From Syngnathus acus (lineage: Eukaryota > Chordata > Actinopteri > Syngnathiformes > Syngnathidae): a stretch of DNA of 64,000 nt. A program made the position numbers and the translations under genes. The notes under the pieces were generated by a model. The model was not told the origin of the DNA. It did not search any database and saw only the letters and a program-made list of their open reading frames with translations. Shown one piece after another: positions 27,782 through 38,570 of the stretch; positions within the stretch are counted from its first letter, which is position 1, and each line of letters begins with the position of its first letter. The stretch spans positions 7,007,000 through 7,070,999 of the forward strand of contig NC_051098.1 of the NCBI RefSeq assembly GCF_901709675.1. The letters run 5' to 3'.

Positions 27782-30706
27782 CTAATAGTCATCCTCTTCT
27801 GCATTGTGGCCTGCTTTCTTTGTTGGTGCTTTTCCATGTGTCCGACTCTCGAGTGACTTCTGGTCCAATCCGCTATAGGCTGGTTTCCCCAAGTGCAGAT
27901 TTGTAGTTGCTGGTGTGAACACATACTGAAGACAGAAATGGGTGCGCTTGGGTATTTCTCTGGGTGACAGTTGGTCCATAGCGTCAGCAAAGATGCTAGA
28001 GCCTAGACTATTTTGTGTGCCTATCCAATCCTCCTCCTCATCGTCCTCCTCCTCCTCCTCCTCCTCCTCCTCCTCTTCTTCTATGGCCACCCTTGAGGCA
28101 TCTGTTACGTCCTTTCGTTCACTACAGTCTCCTGCCATTTGGTGATCAGGGATTTCCTTCAAGTCTGAAAGTTGTTTGTGAAGGTAGAATGCAAATAGTC
28201 AATCCAAAAGTAACAAAAAACTTCAGGTGTATTGAGCACAGTGCAATAATGGCCGCATTTGTGGCTTACCAGTAAATTTCTGACGTTCTTCTTTAAGCCT
28301 CCTCCTTGTCTTAAGGTATTTAACTGCCAAAGACATTCCTGGTGCACTATCCTGGAAAACAGTCAACAAGAATCAGCATTTTTTTTTCCTTAAGGTATTC
28401 TCTGCACAAAATGCCTGGAACACAACGTATATAATAGTTTTCAAATGTTCTTTGAATCGCATACTCCGCTGGGTGATCTCAGCCATTTTTGCAGCTCATC
28501 GTCAGGCTTAGGAACATCTCCCTTGACCAAACTCTCATCCGCAGTCAATGGAGATGCTACTTCTTCAGTCTGGACAATCTTGTTCAATGTTTCTGCAAAT
28601 CAAAAATGAGCCTCACACCTAATAACATCAGCCAAGTGTGTTAACCAAACATACCTTTTTTGCTTGCCAAATGTTCAAATCGCAGACCAGGTAGATTGTA
28701 GTGTTGCAGTACATCTTTTCGTTCCTGTTTGAATAAAATGATACAAATATACTATTTCAAAAACCTTTGGATTAGTTTTTGCAGCATGATCTATATGAAG
28801 GTATACATCTGTTATTGTGGTATCAATAATGTGAAACACACAACTTGCTTTAACTTACTTGAATTTCTCTAGTTAACGCATAGACTCGTGCTTGCAGACA
28901 GTAGAACACATCGGTGGTCTTGGACAGCTTTTTTTGCTCTGCTGCTATGTGTCGATGGAGTGTGCTTTGAAGCAGCTTGTTATTCTTCTCTAGCTCCTGT
29001 AACAAATTATTAAACAGGAATAAATAACCAAAATTGTCCTTCAAACATTGCTTAACATGATGAGCGAGCCTGTTGCCAACAATGTTTTTCTGGAAGCAGC
29101 GAAAAAGAAAGGCTACAAAATGGAGCAAGACAGTGGGTATAAAATAAGGCAAGTCAGTGCTACCTTTCATGTTTTGGCCTGCAGGGCAGGCTTTACGTGT
29201 TTTAATGTGCCACCACTGATATACAGTACATTTCTGTTTCCATGACTTAGGTAAATATACTGTAAATTATCCTCCAGCAACTACAATTCTGTTATTTCAC
29301 CATTAGGTGACTTTTAAGACACTTAATGGCTGCTAGTATTGAATAGTTTACAAACCCAGTGACATCATCACATAATTATTAGCCATGTGAAGTGTACTTG
29401 ATGACATGGTCTCCTTAAAAACAGCAGCTGAGCTCATCACTTTTCATAGGGAACACACAGAGTTTTAAGTTACCAACTGTGTTTCCTCATTCAATCACAA
29501 TCTGATTCTGGATGACTGACAATATTCATATCCTACTAGTTTATGGTGATAAGTGATTGAAAGCTATTCTACCCATCAGACACATTCTATAGTGCTGATG
29601 TACAGTCAGGTTCAGGTGCTCTACCTCCTGAGCCATGCTGCTCCTAAACATACCCATATCCGTTTGGTTTTCTCCTTCAGATCTATGGTAGCCTCATCCA
29701 ACCTGCGGCTGAGCTCTTCCTTTTCCAGCATGGTAGGATTATGAAAGATCAGCGATTCCAGTTGCAGGATTTTCTTTTTTGAGTCGAACAACTCATTCTC
29801 AGAGTCCTGCAGCTTCTTTGCCAGAGTGTCACAGCTGGAGCGAGTCTTCCAGAGCAAATTCCGTATGGCATTGACCTCATTGATGTGCTGCTCTTGTATC
29901 TACGAAGGGGATGTGAGATATTCTGATGAAATTTGCATTTTTGTGAGAAATCATACAAAGTGTCATCTCCAGGTTTCATATTATTTCCAATGTGTCTTCA
30001 GTCGGAATGGAATGTGTCACTTAAGAGTTTATGCCACCCCGTTACTCATAACAGAAAAAATATATATTAACTGCTGCTCCCTCTAAATTGTAGGTTGATA
30101 TTTTGTGCTAAATGGCCCACCAGGGATCAGCCATGAAATAGATGGCCAATCCAGCCTTGTTTTACAGCATTAACCTATTTCTAAAATAATTAAGCTAAAA
30201 TGTGAGCGAATGGGTGGATATAATGATAAATGTACGACACCCACCTTAGATATATTGCCTTCCAATCTTTGGTATTCCTGCAGTGCCACCGAGTGACGAT
30301 GTAGAACATTCCTCATCATTTTGGACTGTGTTTTGAATACTACCAACTGTAGCTGCAGGTCACCATTTTGTCGCTTGAGATTTTTAATGTTGGGGTTTGT
30401 TGACAATTCGTAAGTCTTTGGGTTCACGTTGATTGTAGGTAACTTCTGCCTGTAATCTAAAATTAACGGGTTTTTTTATGGCGAGTATTGATATCGAATG
30501 GCGAAATTCCTAACCGGCGTGACAGCATATACAATACCTCCACTCCTATATGGAACCAGCTTGTCCTCGAAGGATTTGCGTGCATGGTACTTGGTCGGCC
30601 CTGAGGCTGCAGGCAGAGAATACATTGTAGAGGCTTTTAAATTGCGCTTTGCAGCGTTACCTTCCTCTCTTGTCTTCGGGGCCAAGTTCGGCAGGTTCAC
30701 ACTCAT
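27782..30706 (-). CDS. lca5l: lca5l-C, lebercilin-like protein, tandem copy C
   Basis: There are eight coding exons: 30538-30706, 30245-30456, 29654-29899, 28859-28996, 28655-28724, 28465-28592, 28270-28351 and 27782-28164 (stop TAG), giving 475 aa. Residues 57-279 are the lebercilin coiled coil (IKNLKRQNGDLQLQL, VLHRHSVALQEYQRLEG, MLEKEELSRRLDEA, ELEKNNKLLQSTLHRH). Exons 3, 4, 5 and 6 have exactly the same lengths as in copy B (246, 138, 70, 128 nt) and the intron phases agree. The last exon has a Glu run at 377-388 and the shared C-terminal motif (QYVFTPATTNLHLGKPAYSG) at 428-447. MSVN was chosen as start because the preceding bases match copy B; an in-frame Met six codons upstream is possible. 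It is the copy nearest get1. Role in cilia is inferred from the family. Confidence 0.87.
28031..28081 (-). repeat. (GAG)n poly-Glu tract in lca5l-C
   Basis: A cctcctcc... run on the plus strand encodes twelve Glu followed by Asp/Glu in the last exon. Confidence 0.9.
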
Positions 30707-30888
30707 CACCTCCTTGCAGTACAAATTACAAATGAAAATGATTTCTTACTTTACCCAACACCAAAGCTACCGTACTTCAAAATTGATTGCTTCCAACCAC
30801 CGAACCCGACTTGAGCCTTTATGGTGTCATTAAGTCAAAACAAAGGGTGAGGTGAAATATCACTAACGGCTGTAAATGGGTGTGATAT

Positions 30889-30903
30889 CACGTGAGTCAC
30901 GTG
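30889..30903. promoter_or_regulatory. Double E-box (CACGTG x2) upstream of lca5l-C
   Basis: Two CACGTG hexamers, at 30889-30894 and 30898-30903, are separated by three bases and followed by ACC. The near-palindrome resembles USF/MiT-type sites. It lies about 185 bp upstream of the lca5l-C start codon. Binding is inferred. Confidence 0.35.
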
Positions 30904-31534
30904 ACCACGTTGTTGACGAAAAAGACGCTAAAATTGTTTCGATTTTGAAACGAACAGACGGACCAATCATTTATCTTGAAATAATTAGTCATACAACAGA
31001 AACATCCATTCATCTAGTTTCTATGCAACTCTTAACCTTATTGGAGGTACCGAACCCCACCAGTTTCATATGCGCATTCACCGAACCCCTCTTTAGTGAA
31101 AAAAAATATTTTTTTTCAAATTCAAGACATCAATTTTTATTACTAAATGAGCCATGCATGAACATCACCTCGTTCAAACAACATAACCAACACAATGCAT
31201 GAACTCAAAACAAATCAGTGTGATTTCTGATGTTGCCTTTGCAAGACCAGTTCAGATATGCGTTGTCACGAATTTACACAATAAATCAGGCGTGTTTGGA
31301 CCGCCACAGTGGAGGCTCTGCCGAACCCCTGAGACCGAACCCCTAACTGCCGTGCCAATGGGGAGTTGTCATGACGACGAGGGATGGGTGCACTTTGAGC
31401 CCAAAGTGGTGAGAGCACTTCATCAATAATGAGTAATCCCAACAAAATATAGATGGTATTGGCATATATTGGAATAAATATGTTGAATTGGGGGAAAAAA
31501 AGAACTGGAAAAGAAAAGGCTGTTTCAATATGTA

Positions 31535-31540
31535 TTTATT
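31535..31540 (-). terminator. Probable polyadenylation signal of get1
   Basis: AATAAA on the minus strand, about 180 bp after the get1 stop codon. Confidence 0.55.
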
Positions 31541-31720
31541 AAAAGGCTTTTCAGAATTTGTCAATAAAGAAAATACACAATACAATAAATTATCAACTTA
31601 TACCAGTACTAACTAAAAGTGCAAAACGTGGTGAATTTTCCCCCCATGCAGACCAAATAATGGAGCACATGTGGCTTAACATAAACAAATGTCAAGATTT
31701 TACAATTGCATCTCCAGTTT

Positions 31721-32670
31721 CTAACTGAAGGCATGCATACCCAGCGTGACCACCTTATTGCAAACTACCAGCCAGCATGTTATTCCCACTCCACCTGGAA
31801 ATGCAAAACATCTGTGTCAGGATTTGATTCCTCGATGCAGAATGGCATACAACCCTGAATAAATCAATACTGAAAACAATGCAATCAGTGAGATGAATAC
31901 CTGCAACTCCAGTTGGGAAAGCAACCAGACGTTCAACAGGGGCAATCCATTTACTGGGAAGCACTGTCACCGGGTCAGAATAATACTGCCATATTAAAGA
32001 AATCATCAGAGCAGCCTAAAAAAATATAGATATATACAACATTAGATCACGCACATTCACTTTTTAAATGTATTCAAATTGGACTTTAGTAACTCTGAAT
32101 TTGAAAATTAATAATAATAGATATTTTGCTGTTGACCAACCTGCAGTAGGTAAAATACAATGTTGACAACCCATTTCATTTTGGCCTGTTGTGCAGTCCT
32201 GGATTGCACTGTCAAAGGGAGGAAAACAATTTCTTAAGCAGTTCACCTGTCTTTAATACTGCATGCATACATATGTTAAGTGAAAAGGGGTCTAAAAAAC
32301 AGCAATTACCGTGTGTTTTGAGCTTATCTGTCATTTTGTTTATTTTGCGCTCTAACCGGGCATGTCGGGCAAATTCGTCCATCATACTGATTGAAGACTG
32401 CTCTTTCTTCATTGCTTGGATTTCAGCCCTCATATCATTCTCCTGTTCAGCATCTTTTTGCACCATCCTGGAGAGCTGGCGACATACATTTCAAAGGACG
32501 CAAGTCACATCGATAACAGCCGTCACTCCGACAAGACATTTTTCAAAATAACAAAGAACTCAGGGAGCACTAATACTTACAAACGAAGAAATGTTCGGCA
32601 AGAGTATTTTCATGAGATTGCAAAGAAAAACCGACGCCAGGACCAGAATCCAAGCACAACTGGCCGCCAT
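31721..32670 (-). CDS. get1: get1 (WRB), guided entry of tail-anchored proteins factor 1
   Basis: Get1/WRB is the ER-membrane receptor subunit that, with CAML, accepts tail-anchored proteins from TRC40/Get3. There are five coding exons: 32581-32670, 32310-32475, 32141-32208, 31901-32015 and 31721-31794 (stop TAG), giving 170 aa against 174 in human. An N-terminal membrane segment (WILVLASVFLCNLMKILL) is followed by the cytosolic coiled coil that contacts Get3 (about 31-85, with MMDEFARHARLERKINKMTD). Two further membrane segments follow, around KWVVNIVFYLLQAALMISLI and VGITCWLVVCNKVVTLG. The sequence is very close to mammalian WRB throughout. It is divergent from hmgn1, with 726 bp between the start codons. 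Confidence 0.96.
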
Positions 32671-32894
32671 GTTAACTGCTGATTTGTCTTCTTCCCAAAC
32701 AAATTTAGAGTCCTCGCTCTTTGAAATGGCTACATTACCGCCACTTAGCGGATGGCGTGCACTGCTACATTCCGTACTGTACTCACGGCCACTAATGGAC
32801 AGACAGCACGATAATTTCTTTTTTTTATTCCATTGTCTTTCAACCTACATGGCTTCATTTTCACCTTTGAGTCCGATTTGGAGTGACGAATTAT

Positions 32895-32967
<73 letters not shown>

Positions 32968-33396
32968 GTGCGCGTGTGTGCGTGTGTGTGTGCGCGCGCG
33001 TGTGGTCGCGCGCGCGTGTGTGTTTGTATGTGTTCGTGTGTATATACATACATACATACATACATACATACAAACATACATACATACATACATATCCAAA
33101 AGTGAGTGGCATGTGCTCCTGTCCACACAGGTAAGTTGCTATGGTTCAAAAATATGTTGCCTCCTCCTCTCCACCAATTAGTGCAAGAGGGGGGCGGGAT
33201 ATAACGTTTTTCGCTCCGTCGATAGGCTAAGACTGAAATCACATTGAACAGGAGACCCAATCCCGTTTCGGCTAGTTGTGGTACTCCTTCGACGTTCATT
33301 TGAAGTTACAGGCAGAGTGTTTTGGAGGTAAATACCTTCAAGGTGTGGTGTGTACTGACTTATAAGTGACAAAGGCTCTCTTCAAGCTTGACAACA
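32671..33396. promoter_or_regulatory. Divergent get1/hmgn1 promoter interval
   Basis: The whole intergenic space between two divergent start codons. It contains the GT/GC/CATA tract (32894-33094) and, on the hmgn1 side, a promoter-like cluster: CCAAT at 33174-33178, a GC box gggcggg at 33192-33198 and an atataa-like TATA element at 33199-33204. The 5' UTRs of both genes must lie within it. Transcription starts were not located. Confidence 0.5.
32894..33094. repeat. Compound (GT)n-(GC)n-(CATA)n microsatellite
   Basis: About 110 bp of nearly pure (GT)n with GC interruptions, then cgcgcgcg blocks, then (CATA)n. The alternating purine-pyrimidine part is of the type that can adopt Z-DNA. Confidence 0.95.
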
Positions 33397-35931
33397 ATGG
33401 GAAAAACGAAGGTATGTTGTATCCAGACCACTTGAACATGCATTGCCACATCTCCGTAGGAATGGCTTTTTTTTCCCACGATTACTATAACGTGTATTTC
33501 CGCGTCGTCGATCTCTTGAGCCTCGGCGAGTGGCGCCTATTTACTTAGTAGCGGCGGTCTGTTTTTAAATCCAATCTGAATGTGCTGCTTTTGAAATGCA
33601 CAAACTGGCAAACAAACAGTGGAGTCCGCAAGGAGACAAAGGGGTGTAACCTTCGTCAGTCGAGGCACAGGTTGCCATTGGGGGAAACGTATCGAAAGAT
33701 TTTTCAAGAACGTCTTATTTACGCGGTTTGAATTGCAGGATTAATGCTGATTGAACCAAAAAAGTACAAACGAGTGCAACGTTCACAAATGGTGGTTATT
33801 TTCACATTTCGACGTGTACACCGCGCGTCGTGGAGAAAGATCGCTTGTATGCACGTCACCGTCGTCCTTTCTCTCTGAGCGCCATGGCAGCCTTAAAAAG
33901 ACACGCCTCTCCTTTTCATAAGCAAAGCCTGTACAGTCACGTCGGGGATCGTTTTATTCTCGTTGCATGGTTTTAGTGTCATAGATCGCCGTGGATGCGT
34001 GGTTGAAACGGTATGTAAAATGTAGTGTGTGCTCGCTTCCATTTAAGAACTATCGTATTCTTCTGTTCCGTAGAGAATGTTTAATTAGGCTGGAGCGTTT
34101 GCCTCTAAGAAAACATTGCACAATGTCGTTATGACTTGAGGGGAGGGGAGGGATAGGTGCCCATCCCCCCTTTTGCATCACACGCCCACTTTCGCTTCGG
34201 AGTTTTTGTTGTTCCTGCTTTTAATAATTTCTTCCTCCGTCCTTTCCACGCAGAGCACAGACGCTCCAGCAGCAGAGGCATGCTCGCAGGTTAGTAGTTA
34301 AAGCTTTCCAGTGCAACGCTGTTACAGACAGCTAATGAAAAATCTCCCAGCTTTTTTTCATTTGGAATCGTAGCCTCCCTTTTGGCACACATGCATTACC
34401 AATGATGCTATATTACTGAAATGTGATCTCCCTCTTCTCCATCACAACGAAAACTCCGCCCACACTGGGATGGCTGTTTGAATAACCTAGCTATATCGAT
34501 TCATTCACTTGGGAAATTCATGGTTCTCTATGAACACAAACAAAGTAGTCATATTTACTAACATTTACAATGTTAAAAATACTGTAAGTAAAACAACTCT
34601 AAAGATAGTATCTACATGAGTCTCTTTTTAAATGCAATAAAATACATTAGAGGTCATATTTCCAGTGCGTTTGAAATTTCAGAATAAAGTGCATTGTAAC
34701 ATTGTATTCTTTAAATATTTGTAAAGGGATGGGAGACTCGCTGAATGTTCTTAATTCATATTCAATGCCAGCAGAATAAAGGTCCTCTGAGGTGCTGATT
34801 CAGTTCTTTGGTCCGCACTAGTTGATACTGAGTCAGCAATGCTTCTGCTGGTTGCAGCACCTGTTGCAAGCTACAGTCTATAATAAACCAATTATAAATA
34901 ATCAACAATCTTGGTTATCAATATTAAAATCAACTTGAATCCATAGGACAAGTTACATTTTGGCTGCTACTATGAAATTAACCTGATAGTCAGCGATATT
35001 TACATTGCAAATGTGGGCTCTGCTTAATACTGTATCTCAAGAAATATCGCAACCTGTATTCAGCCAACCGCCACCGGGAAAATGTGTGTTTAAGGCTTCA
35101 TTAAGCTGCCTAATGATAGCAAACAAGTTGTCATTGTGGGAGAAGAAAGTGCAGCAAAATTTGGAGACAAGGAGCGAGTGCCTTATGATTTGGATTGTTT
35201 CGGACTAATGGCATGTGACAAGTGAAACCAAGATGTTAGACCCTGCAACTCAAAACAGTAGTAATGTTAAAATTGACACTTGACTACAGGGACATTGGAG
35301 ACTTTCTACATGTATTGCACGGCTGTTCAAAGCAGCCCATGGCGGCACAAGAAGAGGATGCTAATGAAAATGACTATGATTGTCAAGTGTATATTCTGTC
35401 ATTAACAAGTGATGTCCTCCTCCTTCAGCCAAAGCGAAAGTCTCTACGATTGTTAGCTGTGAGTATCACCGTATGTTTCTCTTTAATATCCTGTACTGTT
35501 GGTGTGGATTTGACCGTTCCTCGTTTGTATGTGTGTTTCACAGAAAGAGACAGAAACCAAACCAGAGACAGAAACTAAACCAGAGCCAACAAAGACCGTA
35601 CGTAAATGTGCAATAATCATATGACATTTTATAATTACTAATTACTTTATTCCTGACTTTGTAGGCGCCTAAGAACCAAAAGGTGAAGGAGGTGGCAAAG
35701 GAGAAACCAGAACAGAAGAAAGAGGAACCTCGGGATGAAAAAGAAGAGGACCCTGCAGAAAATGGGGAGGCCAAAGTTGAAGAGGTACCCTCAAGTTGAA
35801 CCCGCAATGATGTTTTGTGTTTTATTGGAAAAAAACAAAGTGCCAAGATCGTGGATGTCATCTTTCTTTTGCAGGCTGCCACAGAAGATGGAAAGGGTGA
35901 TAAGACCGAAGAGGGTAAAACAGATGAGTAG
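33397..35931 (+). CDS. hmgn1: hmgn1, high-mobility-group nucleosome-binding protein 1
   Basis: HMGN proteins bind nucleosome cores and loosen chromatin. There are six coding exons: 33397-33411, 34254-34289, 35429-35458, 35544-35597, 35665-35784 and 35875-35931 (stop TAG), giving 103 aa. The order is a five-residue start exon (MGKTK), a small exon 2, the nucleosome-binding core in exon 3 (PKRKSLRLLA), a Thr/Glu/Lys/Pro exon 4, and an acidic C-terminal region ending EEGKTDE. The exon plan is that of the HMGN family. The core departs from the usual RRSARLSA, and exon 4 (KETETKPETETKPEPTKT) lacks the dense Lys-Pro pattern expected after it. Synteny with brwd1 and get1 supports hmgn1. Confidence 0.85.
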
Positions 35932-36644
35932 TGTTGCCTCAACTCATCTGCCTGTGCTCCCTGTCCCTTCTTAAATGTCAAGTGCACATCATGTTTTCAA
36001 CTGGGACATGAATACAGACACACGTTTAAAAAAAAAAAAAAATCCTCAACCACCATTTAATTTCATAGCTTCTGTGAAGGGAATATTTTGGCCTTTGTGT
36101 TGGGTTTTATTTCCCTTTTGTTTCCCTCCATTGTCAGCTTCTTATTTAGCTTTTTAGGCTGTAGTCTTCAATCTTCATCAGAATTCTGATGTAAAACTAC
36201 GAATTAACATGGAACTTTTCAAAGGGGTTTTGTGAACTGTACTGTTTTTAACAATATGTAAAACACGATCCTTTTGGTTGTTAAATTGAATGTTTGAATG
36301 TCTGTTTTGAAACAATAATTATTTTCTTTACTGTAAAATCATAATTAATTTTGGCCCTAGAATGCCCAGCATGGTTGTCTTCGTTGCATCTTAAGAACAT
36401 GCGCACAGTTGCAGTTTAAACGTGTTCTTTTCAACAACAAAAATATTCTCTTGCCATCTGTATGCGTCCAGTGATGGTACGTTGTTGTTCTTAGCTATGC
36501 TCATTGCTCAATGCTTGCTTACTCTGTTGCCACTACCACCAACAATATGTACACATTACAAATTTGCGGCTATACTTATTGTGACTTTGAAACATCTCTA
36601 TCGATGTACAGTTTTGTTGTTGTTGATCTTTTTTTTTAACGGTT

Positions 36645-36650
36645 AATAAA
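36645..36650 (+). terminator. Probable polyadenylation signal of hmgn1
   Basis: AATAAA followed by an A-rich run, about 715 bp after the hmgn1 stop. Confidence 0.5.
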
Positions 36651-37051
36651 AAAAAAACATTCTTTTTACATTGTTTACATTTTTTTAAGTAAAAGGGGCT
36701 AAAATGTAAGTAAGCACATGACTTGATCACTTCTTTAACCTTACAAATTATTTTTTCTTATTGCGTGCAAAAAACATTGTCAAAAGATAAAGATTAGAGG
36801 TGTTAGCTTAAAGAAAATGTAAATTCTCAATGGAGATGTAATTGAATTTTTTTTACTACTAATCAAGGATTGCAGTTTGTGCTCTTCATCCCATTTCCAT
36901 TCACTATTATAATCCCTTTTCCATGATGACTCCAATAATACATTTGCAATATGCATACTAAAATTGTACAGATATTTACATACACTAAACTGATGGTTAA
37001 ATACTCATCTGTAAATATTTGGCCTTTGGAACTAGTTGGTCGCAGTTCAAA

Positions 37052-37518
37052 TTAGGGCTTTCACTATTATATATGTTTAGAATTGATTATTCCATCGATT
37101 TTAATCAAATAATGGGATAAAATGTTATTTTTCCCAAAGGTGTATAACCATTTTCCCATCTACTGTTAATTTGGTAGTGTTTGGTGATTAAAAACAAGTA
37201 AATAGTATTCATACAATATCACACGAGATTAACGTACTCACCAAACATTTTTAAACTGATTCAGTTACCGGTGTGGTTATTTTCTGTTGTAAATGCAGAT
37301 GTTTGCAAATGTCTTGTTTTGATTAAACAAAAATAGATAATCTGTTTTAATGAATGAGTACCTACAAAATTAATGAGTATTTGGTGTTGAGAGGCTGACA
37401 GAGTATTTTTGTTCATTCTAAGATAAAAATGGCTCGAAATGATTCCTCTATGATTAAAATAGTTGTCAATTATTTTAATAATCCATTATTTGTCAATTGA
37501 TTTTGACAGATCTAATTT
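37052..37518. mobile_element. Putative MITE with 'tagggctttca' end
   Basis: It starts 'attagggctttcac' and ends 'tttgacagatctaattt'. The interior has several atcgatt/aatcaa motifs in opposite orientation. The end sequences resemble a common teleost element with 'agggctgtcaac...attaatcg' termini. Confidence 0.4.
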
Positions 37519-37589
37519 AAATCCCACTGTGAACACAATATAAAAACAACTTTTTGTTGGTGAGATGCTTGTCTGCACGTACTTGTGTG

Positions 37590-38048
37590 TGATCTTGAAT
37601 TTTCTCATGAGGTCCAATCAAATGCTTCGACATATCAATAGTGTTTCCAATTCCATGCTGCCAGTTTGTGGGAACTATTTGGCCATGGCCCCTTCCTCTT
37701 CCAACATGACTGCACCAGCGCACAGAGCAAGACCTCTAAAGACATGGATGAGAATGTTTGGCTTGGATTAATTTGACTGGCTGCATAGAGGACTGACCTG
37801 AACTCGATAGAGCACCTTAAGGACAGAGGAGCCAGACAGTGTGACCTCACAAATGTGTTTCTGGAAGAATGGTTAAAAGTTCCTAATAACGCATTTTAAA
37901 AATTTGTGGAAAGCCATTTACCATTGAAAATTTTAAGCTGTTATTACTGCAAAGCTTGTACAAATTTCATATTAAACCCTATGGATAAAGAATGGAATGT
38001 CTCAATATGTGAGTCAACTCAGGTGAGTGAATACTTTTGGCCAATAGA
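37590..38048 (+). mobile_element. Decayed Tc1-like transposon, 3' part
   Basis: The plus strand retains recognisable Tc1-family transposase coding sequence. It includes the 'gcacagagcaagacctctaaagacatgg' block (HRARPLKTWM), a 'gactggctgcatagaggactgacctgaac' block containing the family's D-W motif, and the 'tctggaagaatgg' block. The 3' end reads 'gaatacttttggccaatag', typical of these elements. The frame is broken and the 5' part is missing. Confidence 0.75.
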
Positions 38049-38109
38049 CTGCTGTATATTCTGTATACAATGTGTTTAAAAAATGCTCCAGGACTGGTGT
38101 CCCATGTTA

Positions 38110-38570
38110 TATTTCAAATATCAAGTTTTTCCCCTTTCTCCCCTGGAGTCTAATGCAGTTTCCCAGCCTCCCTTGTAAAATGTTTATGCTCCCCTGGAAG
38201 GATTCTTCCAGGATCTTCTGCAGCTCCATTGTCATGGCCATCTTTATGGCATTCAAGTCTTCAAAACAACTTCACCTGCTTGACAATGGGAAGAGAGGGG
38301 GGGAAAATCACATGGAGCCAGATTGGGTGACAAGGGAGGTTGCTCCTACATGGCAATGTTCATCTTGGCAAAGAGCTGTCAGGTGCTAAGGGCATTGCGA
38401 GCAGGCGTGTTGTCATGAAGCACTCATGGGTTGTCCTTTCACAACTCTTACCTCCTCTCATGCATTGAATGAAGCAAACGCTGCAGGATCTCTTAGTTGA
38501 CATGCTTATTGATTGTCTGTCCCAGTGATTCCAAATCTGGGTGCCATGGCACAGTGTTTGTTTTGTTTTT
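38110..38570 (-). mobile_element. Decayed mariner-like transposase
   Basis: On the minus strand the remains of the mariner catalytic core are readable across several frames: an HDNTPA-type block near 38400-38425, LSPNLAPCDF near 38309-38338 and a later FEDLNAIK-like block near 38255-38280. Stops and frame changes show it is inactive. Confidence 0.75.

Larger units (their letters stand above)
30707..31720. other. Interval between lca5l-C and get1, with CCGAACC-repeat element
   Basis: It holds the lca5l-C promoter at its left end and the get1 3' UTR at its right end. Between them (about 30798-31342) the motif ccgaacc occurs five times (30799, 31050, 31081, 31321 and 31334), which suggests a decayed interspersed repeat. 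An open frame across 30876-31202 overlaps this repeat and is not credible as a gene. Confidence 0.4.

Noticed and set aside
16598-30706. One giant lebercilin gene with alternative first exons
   Set aside because: Each unit has a full set of exons in the same order, with its own ATG exon and its own stop exon, so three genes is simpler. Read-through transcripts remain possible.
30876-31202. 108-codon plus-strand open frame upstream of lca5l-C
   Set aside because: It overlaps a CCGAACC-rich repeat-like segment and resembles no protein I know.
32591-33299. Open frames of repeating Cys-Val, Thr-His or Met-Tyr-Val-Cys
   Set aside because: They are translations of the GT/CATA microsatellite with no conserved protein.
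35538-35987. 149-codon minus-strand open frame opposite hmgn1
   Set aside because: It is the antisense of acidic hmgn1 exons 5 and 6, whose plus-strand frame is supported by splice sites and family similarity.
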